Source of the DNA: Pelotomaculum sp.
GTDB taxonomy: Bacteria; Bacillota; Desulfotomaculia; Desulfotomaculales; Pelotomaculaceae
Assembly (NCBI GenBank): GCA_003489345.1
Contig: DNIT01000014.1
Span: 9,319-18,573 of the forward strand
Length of the DNA stretch: 9,255 nucleotides
Direction: 5' to 3'
Within the stretch, counting starts at the first letter, position 1, and the number at the start of each line of letters is the position of its first letter. Shown here piece by piece: positions 1 to 6,839 of this stretch. The translations under genes and the position numbers were made by a program. Under the pieces are notes generated by a model. It was not told the origin of the DNA. It did no database searches and saw nothing but the letters and a program-made list of their open reading frames with translations.

Positions 1-984
1 ACCACAAAGGAGTGGCGGGAGGTTATCCGCCAATTGGCTGACTTTGAGCTCTTGGAGCTGACTTTCACCGGGGGAGAGCCTCTGGTCCGTCCCGATTTTT
101 TTGAATTGGCCCGTTATGCCAACGAATTGGGCATGCCGGTAAGTGTCAACACCAACGCCCTTTTAATAAACAGCGGGATCTTGGCTGAAATAAAAAAACT
201 CAACCTGGTTTTGATTCATGTCAGCCTTGACGGCGCCAGTCCGGCCACCCACGACGCTGTCCGAGGTGAGGGAACATTTGCCGCCGTCCTTGACGCCATC
301 ACCCTGATGGTTGAGGCGGAAATACCCGTAGCCGTCAATTCAGTCATAACCCGCGACAATTTTCATGAAATGGCTGAAATTATCGATCTAGCGGGACGCC
401 TGGGTGTTTCCGGCTTTTCCATGGTGGAATGTTCAGTGGAAGGCAGGGCGGGCGAACAGCTCAAAGACGCGGCCCTCTCCCCCGAACAGGTTGTTGAAAT
501 GGAGAAAGTCAAGCTCCTTACCGGATTGGGAAGGCAACAGATGGAAAGCGACGGCGGGGAAGAAGACCGTAAAGTCGTCTGCAGCGCCGGTGTGAACAAC
601 TTCATGATCTTCGCCAACGGCGACGCGGCGCCCTGCGTCTCCATATACAATACGGGGCTGACGGCCGGCAATGTAAGGAAAGAATCGATAGCGGACATCT
701 GGCGGGAGTCCCCCCTTTTAACCAGGCTCCGTTCGCTCAGCGTGGACAATATCGACGGCTGCCGGGAATGCCGCTTCCGCTATTACTGCGGCGGGGGATG
801 CCGGGCCAGGGCTTATCTTTGTTCGGGCGACCTTGACGGACCCCAGGAGCCGCAAGAATGCAGGTGGCGGTATATGTATTTCAACGACTTGCTGCAAGAG
901 GAGGTAGAAGGGTGTCTTGCATCTCAGCTTCCGGACGGGAAGCCGGTTGTGCGGTGTGCGGTCAAAATTGCTGGAGCAGAGTGA
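1..984 (+). CDS. Radical SAM/SPASM peptide-modifying enzyme, 5'-truncated by the window edge
   Basis: The frame is open from nt 1, so the true start and the CxxxCxxC cluster motif lie upstream; 327 residues are visible. Early residues include TFTGGEP, the SAM-binding GGE motif of radical SAM enzymes, then VSLDGASPATHDAVRG, typical of the SPASM subgroup. The C-terminus carries a full SPASM pattern (numbering from nt 1): C194, 12 residues, G, 4 residues, C212; then C254-x2-C257-x5-C263-x3-C267, and C287. By family knowledge these seven Cys bind two auxiliary [4Fe-4S] clusters, and such enzymes usually modify peptides or proteins in the cytoplasm. It is clearly paralogous to the enzyme at 5264-6610 but has Ser where that one has an extra Cys (C395). 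A tail of about 25 residues past the SPASM domain is encoded where the next gene overlaps. Family is certain; the substrate is unknown. Confidence 0.93.
   Translation, partial: TTKEWREVIRQLADFELLELTFTGGEPLVRPDFFELARYANELGMPVSVNTNALLINSGILAEIKKLNLVLIHVSLDGASPATHDAVRGEGTFAAVLDAITLMVEAEIPVAVNSVITRDNFHEMAEIIDLAGRLGVSGFSMVECSVEGRAGEQLKDAALSPEQVVEMEKVKLLTGLGRQQMESDGGEEDRKVVCSAGVNNFMIFANGDAAPCVSIYNTGLTAGNVRKESIADIWRESPLLTRLRSLSVDNIDGCRECRFRYYCGGGCRARAYLCSGDLDGPQEPQECRWRYMYFNDLLQEEVEGCLASQLPDGKPVVRCAVKIAGAE
899..905 (+). promoter_or_regulatory. Ribosome binding site that fixes the GTG start of the methyltransferase
   Basis: AGGAGGT lies 6 nt before GTG at 912, inside the end of the upstream radical SAM gene. 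It is a near-perfect Shine-Dalgarno and favours GTG 912 over the in-frame ATG at 858, which lies inside the SPASM-coding part of the upstream gene. Confidence 0.75.
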
Positions 985-1640
985 TTCCCCCCGGGGCCGG
1001 AACCTTTCAGCAGTGCGTAAAATGCGGGTGGATCCGGCGGGACGGCCCGTACCTGCCATACCACTATGATCTCGGCTATTTTCAGGGCTGGCTGGGCAGT
1101 CCGGGAGCCCGGGCGTTCAACGCCGGCATGGCCGGGAGGTTCCTGCCGCCGGAGCCGGGTCGTCTTTTGGAGGTGGGCGCGGGGATGGGATTCTTTCTTG
1201 AAGCCGCGGCGGAGCTGGGCTGGGAGGTTTACGGCAACGATATCTCCCCGGAGGCATGCAATATCAGCCTGGCAAAGGGGGTTACCAATATCCGTTCCGG
1301 TAATTTTGAAACTCTTGGCAGGTCTTACAAGCAGGGTTTTTTTCAGGCGGTGGCGATGATCCATGTGATAGAGCACCTGAAGGAACCGGTAGAAACAGCG
1401 CGGGAATGCCGGCGGCTCTTGTCGGACGGTGGGTGGCTGTACCTGCACACGCCGGACGCCGCTTATTTTCATGACATCACCTGGCCGCACCATGTGGAAG
1501 AGCATCGGTCGTTCTTCACCCGGAAAACTATGGAGGTGCTGGCGGGAAACCTGGGCATGGACATAGTGGCGCTAGAGGGCTTCCCCGAACTGAGGGAGCT
1601 GGCCGTCGTTTTTTGCAATACAGGGGGGAACGGACGATAA
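912..1640 (+). CDS. Class I SAM-dependent methyltransferase with N-terminal zinc ribbon
   Basis: 242 residues from the GTG at 912. An N-terminal CxxC...CxxC pair (C13, C16, C35, C38) should bind zinc. The Rossmann-fold methyltransferase domain follows: motif I LLEVGAGMG (about 85-93), ND (109-110) at the end of strand 2 where the SAM ribose is usually bound, and HVIEHL (151-156), common in the Methyltransf_23/11 group. Later LYLHTPD and HHVEEHRSFF match a group often found in sugar, polyketide or natural-product clusters. It should methylate a small molecule, sugar or peptide in the cytoplasm; the substrate cannot be read from the sequence. The gene begins 73 nt inside the preceding radical SAM gene, suggesting translational coupling. 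A start at 858 (260 residues) is possible but adds sequence with no domain character. Methyltransferase fold is sure; a role on the same product as the radical SAM enzymes is inference. Confidence 0.88.
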   Translation: MSCISASGREAGCAVCGQNCWSRVIPPGAGTFQQCVKCGWIRRDGPYLPYHYDLGYFQGWLGSPGARAFNAGMAGRFLPPEPGRLLEVGAGMGFFLEAAAELGWEVYGNDISPEACNISLAKGVTNIRSGNFETLGRSYKQGFFQAVAMIHVIEHLKEPVETARECRRLLSDGGWLYLHTPDAAYFHDITWPHHVEEHRSFFTRKTMEVLAGNLGMDIVALEGFPELRELAVVFCNTGGNGR

Positions 1641-1682
1641 AAAGGCGTTGCCCGACAAAACTATCAAAACTATTTTCGAGTT

Positions 1683-1689
1683 AAAGGAG
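1683..1689 (+). promoter_or_regulatory. Ribosome binding site deciding the ATG start of the ABC ATPase
   Basis: AAAGGAG lies 9 nt before ATG 1699. It supports that start over the in-frame TTG at 1648, which would add 17 residues without homology to ABC ATPases. The rest of the 58-nt gap after the methyltransferase shows no promoter or terminator I can recognise. Confidence 0.7.
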
Positions 1690-1698
1690 AAGATTTCC

Positions 1699-2541
1699 AT
1701 GCTCCGGGCTGACCAACTGACGAAAACTTTCGGAACCGTTACCCGGGTGGACCGTGTCACCTTCAGAGTGGAGCCGGGCGAAATATTTGGGCTTTTGGGT
1801 CCCAACGGCGCCGGGAAAACCACCATCATCCGCATACTGATCGGGGAGGTCAAACCCACCGGCGGGTCGGCCTATGTCAACGGCCGGGACGTGGCCGGGG
1901 AAGCGGCGGCGGTCCGCGCCGGCGTCGGGGTTGTATTTGAGCAGCACAACCTTTACATGCGTATGAATGTTTACGATAATTTGCGGCTGTTCGCCGATTT
2001 GTATGAAGCGCCGCACCGGCGGGTTGACGAACTGATCGAGCTGTTCCAGTTGGAAGAACAGAGGCGGCAGTTGGTCAGACAGCTTTCCCAGGGCCAGAAG
2101 CAGAGGGTTTTGCTGGCCAGGGCGCTGTTGAACCAGCCTAAGGTGCTGTTCCTGGATGAGCCCACCCGGGGTCTCGACCCCCACAGCGCCAAAAATTTGC
2201 GTACTATGATCAAGGATATCAACAGGCGAGGCACAACGGTATTTCTCACCACCCACTATATGGAAGAGGCGGATCAACTCTGCGGCCGGGTGGCCATCCT
2301 GGACAGGGGCGCTATCGTGACCATGGATGCGCCGGCGAATCTAAAGAAGAATATTAGCACCGGAGAGATTAAGGTGACCTTGATGGAAGGCGGCAGCGAG
2401 AAGACGGTCGTGCTTTCCAGAGAGCAGGCGGCGACGGCGTTGCCTTCGCTGCTGGCTGAAAACGAACTAGTGCGTGTCCACACCATGGAGCCTTCCCTGG
2501 AGGAGGTTTTTATCCGGTTAACGGGGAGAGGGCTGCAATGA
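1699..2541 (+). CDS. ABC transporter ATP-binding protein (ABC-2 export type, NatA/CcmA-like)
   Basis: 280 residues from ATG 1699. All ATPase motifs are intact: Walker A GPNGAGKTT (34-42), Q-loop near FEQHN (80-84), signature LSQGQ (129-133), Walker B VLFLDE (149-154) followed by the D-loop PTRGLD, and H-loop His186 in TTHYMEEAD. A C-terminal segment of about 70 residues ending PSLEEVFIRLTG is typical of ATPases that pair with ABC-2 permeases, including drug, bacteriocin and NatA-like exporters. Its stop codon overlaps the permease start (ATGA), so the two are translationally coupled and very likely form one transporter, with this subunit on the cytoplasmic face. The substrate is not readable. 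Context between two peptide-modifying radical SAM genes suggests export of a modified peptide or self-protection of the producer. Confidence 0.95.
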   Translation: MLRADQLTKTFGTVTRVDRVTFRVEPGEIFGLLGPNGAGKTTIIRILIGEVKPTGGSAYVNGRDVAGEAAAVRAGVGVVFEQHNLYMRMNVYDNLRLFADLYEAPHRRVDELIELFQLEEQRRQLVRQLSQGQKQRVLLARALLNQPKVLFLDEPTRGLDPHSAKNLRTMIKDINRRGTTVFLTTHYMEEADQLCGRVAILDRGAIVTMDAPANLKKNISTGEIKVTLMEGGSEKTVVLSREQAATALPSLLAENELVRVHTMEPSLEEVFIRLTGRGLQ

Positions 2542-3584
2542 AGGGTATAAAACAATTTCTATACTTACTGCGCAAGGATTTCAAAGAGTCGATCCGCACC
2601 GGCGGGATCATCATGTTCCTGCTTTTTCCGGTGGCGCTTTCCTTTATTTTTGCCTATACGCTTGGCGGCGAAAATTTTCAGCCGCCCAAGCTCGTGGCTT
2701 ACGACCGGGGGAGTCCGGACTTTGTCCAGTTCCTGCGGGAACAGGAGGTTTTTCAGGTCCTGGACCTCCAGCCGGAAAGCTGGGAGGATGCCCGCCAGGC
2801 GGTCAAGGATGGCGAGGCGCACGCAGCGGTTATGGTTCCGGAGGACTTCAAAAGGCAGATTAACGAAGGCAAAAGGCCGGAAGTAACCCTGGTTGTGGAT
2901 GATACCATGCCCATGCAGGCGATCCTTGCCAGGGAAACCCTGGAGCGTCAGCTATGGGTTTACTCGGTGGAAACGCCTCCCGGACATTTGAATATAATTA
3001 CCCTGAAAGGTTTGAGCGTACAGCAAAGCATGCTGCCCACCTGGATTGTGATGGGCATCCTGTCCATGATTATGTTTGTGTCCATCGGAGTGGCGGAAGA
3101 AAAGGAAAACAAGACTTTAAACGCCTTGCTCCTCGCCTCCGTCGATCAAAAAACGCTTGTTTCATCAAAAGTTACCCTGGGAGTTTTTTTCATCGGCGTC
3201 ATGGTGACCGTTATGATGGCATTGAATAAAGGTTTCATTGGCAATATTCCCGGTTCCTACCTGTTCGTCTTCATGGGTGCGGTAGTGTGTGCGGAAATGG
3301 GTCTGTTGATCGGGGTGTTGGCTCCGGATCAGGCCACGGCCGGAATGTACAACACCGTGCTGTACATGGCGCTCTTGCTGGGGGCGGTTCTGGCCAAGGC
3401 CGCCGGACCGGTAAAACGTGTCATCCAGACCCTGCCCAGCTATCACATTCTGGAGGGTCTGGAAAAAATGATGCTAAAGGGGTCATTTGACTCCTTTCCC
3501 TGGCCGAATGCCGGCGTTCTGGGGGCTTACGGCCTGGTCCTGTTTGCTTTGAGTGTCTGGGCGCTGAAAAAGCGGGAAGTGTAG
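2538..3584 (+). CDS. ABC-2 type transporter permease
   Basis: 348 residues. One transmembrane segment near the N-terminus (about 24-42, after a Lys/Arg-rich stretch) precedes a soluble, presumably extracytoplasmic, domain of about 120 residues. Then come about five hydrophobic segments: TWIVMGILSMIMF (from about 168), VTLGVFFIGVMVTVMM, SYLFVFMGAVVCAEMGL, MYNTVLYMALLLGAVL and a C-terminal helix near LGAYGLVLFALSVWAL. This 1 + domain + 5 layout, with VAEEKENKTLNALL after the second helix, is characteristic of ABC2_membrane_3 permeases such as NatB-like proteins. ATG 2538 overlaps the ATPase stop. The full length and intact motif argue for a working exporter. Substrate unknown; a peptide is the contextual guess. 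Confidence 0.92.
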   Translation: MKGIKQFLYLLRKDFKESIRTGGIIMFLLFPVALSFIFAYTLGGENFQPPKLVAYDRGSPDFVQFLREQEVFQVLDLQPESWEDARQAVKDGEAHAAVMVPEDFKRQINEGKRPEVTLVVDDTMPMQAILARETLERQLWVYSVETPPGHLNIITLKGLSVQQSMLPTWIVMGILSMIMFVSIGVAEEKENKTLNALLLASVDQKTLVSSKVTLGVFFIGVMVTVMMALNKGFIGNIPGSYLFVFMGAVVCAEMGLLIGVLAPDQATAGMYNTVLYMALLLGAVLAKAAGPVKRVIQTLPSYHILEGLEKMMLKGSFDSFPWPNAGVLGAYGLVLFALSVWALKKREV

Positions 3585-3591
3585 CAAATAA

Positions 3592-4401
3592 ATGAAAGCC
3601 TTTAAGACTTTAGGCGTGTCAGCCATAGTGCTGTGTATCCTGGCCGGCGTCTGGTTTTACCTGCAGGCCCGGCCGCCTGAAAATGATCCGGCCGGATGGA
3701 GCGGACCACCCACGGGAGAGGTCCAGGCTCTGAAATACGTGCAAATTCAGACTCTGAGCCAGTATCCTCCGGAGCTGCAAGATGAAATCCGGCGCGCCTT
3801 TGCGGCCTATCAAGCCGGCGACTTCGCAGTCGCCGCGCGGGGGTTTCAACAGGTGCTGATCGGGAGGGACAGGCAGGATGAATTGGACCTCAAAGCAAGG
3901 TACCATCTGGCCTGGGCCGATTATAACCTCGGGTGCGGCCGGGAGGCTTTGGAGACCGCGGAAAAATTTCTTTCAGATTATGCAGGGGAGCCGGAGGCCG
4001 CCGGCATGCGGGTGCTGCTGGCCAGGGTCCTGCGGGAAGAGAACAAAGATGAAGAGGCCGTTGCCCTGTACCGCACGGTCTTGTCGGAACCCGCGCAGGA
4101 CCGGTTTTGGTGCGACGTGGCCGCCTATGAGCTGGACACTTTTCATTCCGCCTTCCAGAACGCCCAGAAAGCTTACCAGAAAGGGCAGTATATCGAAGCA
4201 AACGAAAGCTACCTGGAATTTGTCCGCCAAAAAAAAAGTTCGCCCCTGGCGCCCACCGCCCTTTACCTGGCGGGCCGCTGTCAGGAAAACCTCAATAATC
4301 TCCCGGCGGCAAAACGCCTTTACGCCAGATTGATGAAAGAGTATCCCGCGGCAAACGCGGCAAAAAGCGCTCAAATACGCAGAGAACAGATAGGGAGCTA
4401 G
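3592..4401 (+). CDS. Membrane-anchored TPR-like repeat protein
   Basis: 269 residues. A short basic N-terminus and one hydrophobic segment (about 7-24) predict an N-terminal anchor with the rest outside the cytoplasm; no lipobox is present. The body is helical. AFAAYQAGDFAVAARGFQQVL (about 69-89), ARYHLAWADYNLGCGREALETAEKFL and later AYQKGQYIEANESYLEFV and ALYLAGRCQENLNNLPAAKRLYARLMKEYP fit tetratricopeptide repeats, resembling periplasmic YbgF/BamD-type TPR proteins. Such repeats usually hold protein partners; no catalytic motif is visible. It follows the permease by 7 nt and precedes the next gene by 8 nt, so it is co-transcribed with the exporter and may serve it as an accessory. The Shine-Dalgarno is weak, suggesting dependence on translation of the upstream gene. 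A run of nine A (4229-4237) lies inside the coding sequence. Fold call is fairly safe; function unknown. Confidence 0.8.
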   Translation: MKAFKTLGVSAIVLCILAGVWFYLQARPPENDPAGWSGPPTGEVQALKYVQIQTLSQYPPELQDEIRRAFAAYQAGDFAVAARGFQQVLIGRDRQDELDLKARYHLAWADYNLGCGREALETAEKFLSDYAGEPEAAGMRVLLARVLREENKDEEAVALYRTVLSEPAQDRFWCDVAAYELDTFHSAFQNAQKAYQKGQYIEANESYLEFVRQKKSSPLAPTALYLAGRCQENLNNLPAAKRLYARLMKEYPAANAAKSAQIRREQIGS

Positions 4402-4409
4402 AAATCGAG

Positions 4410-5264
4410 ATGCTGGCCTTAAAAGAAAACTCCAGGAAATTGATTGCGGGTGGAATAGCGCTGTGCTTGCTGCTGGCTGCTTTGGCGGTATTTTACAACC
4501 GGGGTGAAAGACACCTCTTGTCATACCAATACTTTCCCGGCAGCAGCTTCAACAGCAACGTGGATATGGAAATCACCCAGAATATTTACCGCTACGGGGA
4601 AGGGTCCACAAGCACGGGCCATCTTCGCTATACTGTAAGCTCCAGGGTTTTGGCAGTCGAGGACGACGGCGTCGCCACGATTGAAGAAAAGTGGGTCCGG
4701 CAAGATGACGGACAGGCGCCGCAGGAATTCAACCTCAACGAAATATACCCTCTAATAGGAGAAACCATTGTATTCCGGGCGGATCCCTCCGGCAAAGTGC
4801 TGGAGGTGACCGGAATTTCCGGCGACGGTCAAATAAATGAGGTTGAGGTTGCACAATGGAAGGCGTCCAGGTACCGGCTGCCCGGCAAGCTTGTCGCTGT
4901 GGGAGCCGGGTGGTCCAACCGGGAGGAGATGCCGCTCAAGGATGGTGCGAAAACAACAATCCGGACCGAATCCCGGCTGAAAAATATTTTCACGGAAGGC
5001 GCGGAAAAAGTGGCGGAGATCCAAATCCACCAGGAAATACCCATAGACCAGGAAACCAACCAGCAAGGTATGACGGTGCGGACAACCGGTAAGCTGATCA
5101 TGGAGGCAGGGATGCTGTTCAACCTGACCAGGGGCGAGGAAAAGAGCTTTGACGGAGAAATCGATTTCAAAACGGCAAATGAGGTGACTCACGCGGACGG
5201 AAAAGTTGTCCTGGTCAACGGGGATATGCTGATCAAGGTACGGGAAAGAGGTGCGGGCAGTTGA
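4410..5264 (+). CDS. Membrane-anchored extracytoplasmic protein of unknown function
   Basis: 284 residues. N-terminal KENSRK and one hydrophobic segment (about 11-28) predict a signal anchor, with about 255 residues outside. The body looks beta-rich, with alternating polar and hydrophobic runs (YTVSSRVLAV, VATIEEKWV, TIVFRADPSGKVLEVTG, ADGKVVLVNGDMLIKV) and only Leu-rich hydrophobicity at the N-terminus. There is no Cys outside the N-terminal helix, no lipobox and no catalytic motif. The general look resembles LolA-like or DUF6263-like lipid- or ligand-binding beta proteins, but I do not recognise a family. It sits 8 nt after the TPR-like gene and its TGA overlaps the ATG of the PqqD-radical SAM gene, so it belongs to the same transcription unit. 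With the TPR-like protein it may form an extracytoplasmic assembly beside the exporter; that is inference. Confidence 0.78.
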   Translation: MLALKENSRKLIAGGIALCLLLAALAVFYNRGERHLLSYQYFPGSSFNSNVDMEITQNIYRYGEGSTSTGHLRYTVSSRVLAVEDDGVATIEEKWVRQDDGQAPQEFNLNEIYPLIGETIVFRADPSGKVLEVTGISGDGQINEVEVAQWKASRYRLPGKLVAVGAGWSNREEMPLKDGAKTTIRTESRLKNIFTEGAEKVAEIQIHQEIPIDQETNQQGMTVRTTGKLIMEAGMLFNLTRGEEKSFDGEIDFKTANEVTHADGKVVLVNGDMLIKVRERGAGS

Positions 5265-6610
5265 TGGGCGGCGCGTTATACATCAGGGAGGAAGTTCTGG
5301 CCAAGGGCCGTCCGTACGGCGGCAGTCTGATGCATGGGCGCGCCGGGCACAGGTTGCGGCTGAACCACACGGCCTTTGAATCGGTTAAAATACTCCACGG
5401 ACGTTCCCTGCCGGAGGCTGTAAAAAAAATTTCTGCGGAATATGGCGTAGCGGAGGAAACGGTGCGGCAAGATCTGGAGCCCCTGGTGCGGGATTTGCTG
5501 GAGAGAGGTTTCCTGATCCGGGAGTACCAAAGACGAAGCTGGTATCCTGACCTGCGGTACCCGGTGGAAAGCGTCACTTTGCACCTCACCCGCCGCTGCA
5601 ATATGAGCTGCCTGCATTGTCTGGTGGACGGAGGTCTGGAGGAGCAGGGCGAATTGTCCACCGGGGAATGGCTGGAAGTCGTTTCCCAACTGCCTCAACT
5701 GCAGATCACCTGCGTCACTCTAAGCGGCGGCGAACCTTTGATGCGCAGGGACTTTTTCCGCCTGGCCGGGGCCATAGACGCCCGGCACATCCCGATGATC
5801 ATCTGTACCAACGGGACTATGATCAACGGCACCACCGTCAGCCTTTTGAAGGAACTGAATATCAAGGAAATCCAGGTCAGCTTGGACGGGGCCAGCCCCG
5901 GGACCAACGACGCCATCCGTGGCCCGGGCAGTTTTACCGCCGCCATCCGGGCAATCCGCCTGCTGAAACAGGCGGGGATCCGCACTTCCATAGCGGCCAC
6001 CCTTTCCGGTATGAACATCCACGAGTACAAGGACATCTTCAGACTGGCCCTGGAACTGGGAGTGGACGGCTTTTTCTCTTCGGAAATACTGATGACGGGC
6101 AGGGCCAAAAAAACAGGCGCCGTGTTGGGCCTGGACGCCGCCGCCATTGCCGCCGCGCGTATTTATTATCTGCAGCAGGGCCGTCTTTACCCGCAGTTGC
6201 AGATGGAGGACGAATATGCCCGGGACGTGATGCTCGTTGATTTTGACTTCGGCGGCGGTAGTGATACGTTTAGAAAAATTGACATGTGCGGGGCCGGCAG
6301 GGCCAGTTTTGTGATCGGGCCTACGGGAGAGGTTCTTCCCTGCCGCGGCTTCCGGGAGGGGGATTTCCCCTCCGCCAACGTTCGTCATGAGCCTTTGAGC
6401 AAACTGTGGCAAACGGCGCCGGGCATCGTTGCCTTTCGGAACCTTTGTGTGGACAACTTTGACGAATGCTCCGGCTGCGCTGTCAAATACGAATGCGGCG
6501 GCGGGTGCAGGGCCTTTGCCTACGCCCTGCACGGCAGGCTGGACGGTCCGCCGGATCCGGTTACCTGCGCCTGGAAAAAAAGGCTGGCCGAATTTTCAAA
6601 GCTGCCGTAA
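5264..6610 (+). CDS. PqqD-like (RRE) domain fused to radical SAM/SPASM enzyme
   Basis: 448 residues from ATG 5264, which overlaps the previous stop (TGATG context); a TTG one codon earlier is also possible. Residues about 1-90 look like a PqqD-type winged-helix domain (RLNHTAFESVKIL, then EETVRQDLEPLVRDLLERGFLI), known in RiPP systems to bind leader peptides. The radical SAM core follows: C112-x3-C116-x2-C119 in RRCNMSCLHC for the [4Fe-4S] cluster, GGEP (155-158), and VSLDGASPGTNDAIRG. The SPASM domain has C342-x12-G-x4-C360, C402-x2-C405-x5-C411-x3-C415 and C435 for two auxiliary clusters, plus an extra C395. Everything expected is intact, so a working peptide-modifying enzyme is likely. By analogy with sactipeptide and related maturases it would make a crosslink at unactivated carbon; the exact bond cannot be told. 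It is a paralogue of the enzyme at 1-984. Confidence 0.94.
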   Translation: MGGALYIREEVLAKGRPYGGSLMHGRAGHRLRLNHTAFESVKILHGRSLPEAVKKISAEYGVAEETVRQDLEPLVRDLLERGFLIREYQRRSWYPDLRYPVESVTLHLTRRCNMSCLHCLVDGGLEEQGELSTGEWLEVVSQLPQLQITCVTLSGGEPLMRRDFFRLAGAIDARHIPMIICTNGTMINGTTVSLLKELNIKEIQVSLDGASPGTNDAIRGPGSFTAAIRAIRLLKQAGIRTSIAATLSGMNIHEYKDIFRLALELGVDGFFSSEILMTGRAKKTGAVLGLDAAAIAAARIYYLQQGRLYPQLQMEDEYARDVMLVDFDFGGGSDTFRKIDMCGAGRASFVIGPTGEVLPCRGFREGDFPSANVRHEPLSKLWQTAPGIVAFRNLCVDNFDECSGCAVKYECGGGCRAFAYALHGRLDGPPDPVTCAWKKRLAEFSKLP

Positions 6611-6628
6611 AAGACCATAATTTTTAAA

Positions 6629-6637
6629 AGGGGGTGA
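6629..6637 (+). promoter_or_regulatory. Strong ribosome binding site for the 53-residue ORF
   Basis: AGGGGGTGA, one mismatch from the ideal AGGAGGTGA, lies 6 nt before TTG 6644. This site is the main reason for accepting a TTG start for a very short gene. Confidence 0.65.
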
Positions 6638-6643
6638 TCACGT

Positions 6644-6805
6644 TTGGGTAAAATTGCTATCTGGAACGCTGTTGTCTGGGGATGCGTCATCCTGGCCGAG
6701 GCGATTGTGATCAGAATAGGCGACGGCAATGATTTTATTTCGGTACTGGCTCCGCTGATCATAGGTTTTTTTGTGTCTGAAATGCTTTTGGTAAAAAAAT
6801 CATGA
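6644..6805 (+). CDS. Small two-helix membrane protein, TTG start
   Basis: 53 residues, beginning MGKIAIWNAVVWGCVILAEA and ending FFVSEMLLVKKS. Two hydrophobic stretches (about 4-23 and 32-50) are separated by a short polar turn (RIGDGNDF), so a helical hairpin in the membrane is predicted. A near-perfect Shine-Dalgarno lies 6 nt upstream. The gene fills most of the gap between the PqqD-radical SAM gene (33 nt before) and the M50-like gene (34 nt after), on the same strand. It could be a small partner of the M50-like protein or of the exporter, an immunity factor, or less likely the modified peptide itself: it has no obvious leader/core split, only one Cys (C14) and no Gly-Gly cleavage site. 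I recognise no family. Confidence 0.68.
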   Translation: MGKIAIWNAVVWGCVILAEAIVIRIGDGNDFISVLAPLIIGFFVSEMLLVKKS

Positions 6806-6839
6806 TCTGGTTAAAAATAAAGAGACCGGCGGATAGGTT

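Noticed and set aside
858..911. Earlier ATG start for the methyltransferase
   Set aside because: It would extend the overlap with the SPASM gene to 127 nt and adds residues with no domain character, while GTG 912 has a perfect SD at proper spacing.
924..1505. 193-codon minus-strand frame over the methyltransferase
   Set aside because: Antisense to a gene with clear motif I and HVIEHL; low-complexity, Pro/Arg-rich product typical of a shadow frame.
1648..1698. TTG start adding 17 residues to the ABC ATPase
   Set aside because: ATG 1699 has AAAGGAG 9 nt upstream and begins right at the normal N-terminus of such ATPases.
5720..6532. 270-codon open frame on the minus strand
   Set aside because: It lies fully antisense to the PqqD-radical SAM/SPASM gene, whose catalytic motifs are all intact; the translation shows no domain and the frame is explained by the GC-rich codon use of the real gene.
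6644..6805. The 53-residue protein as the RiPP precursor
   Set aside because: Its composition is that of two membrane helices with a single Cys and no leader/core division, so I annotate it as a small membrane protein and keep the precursor role only as a weak possibility.
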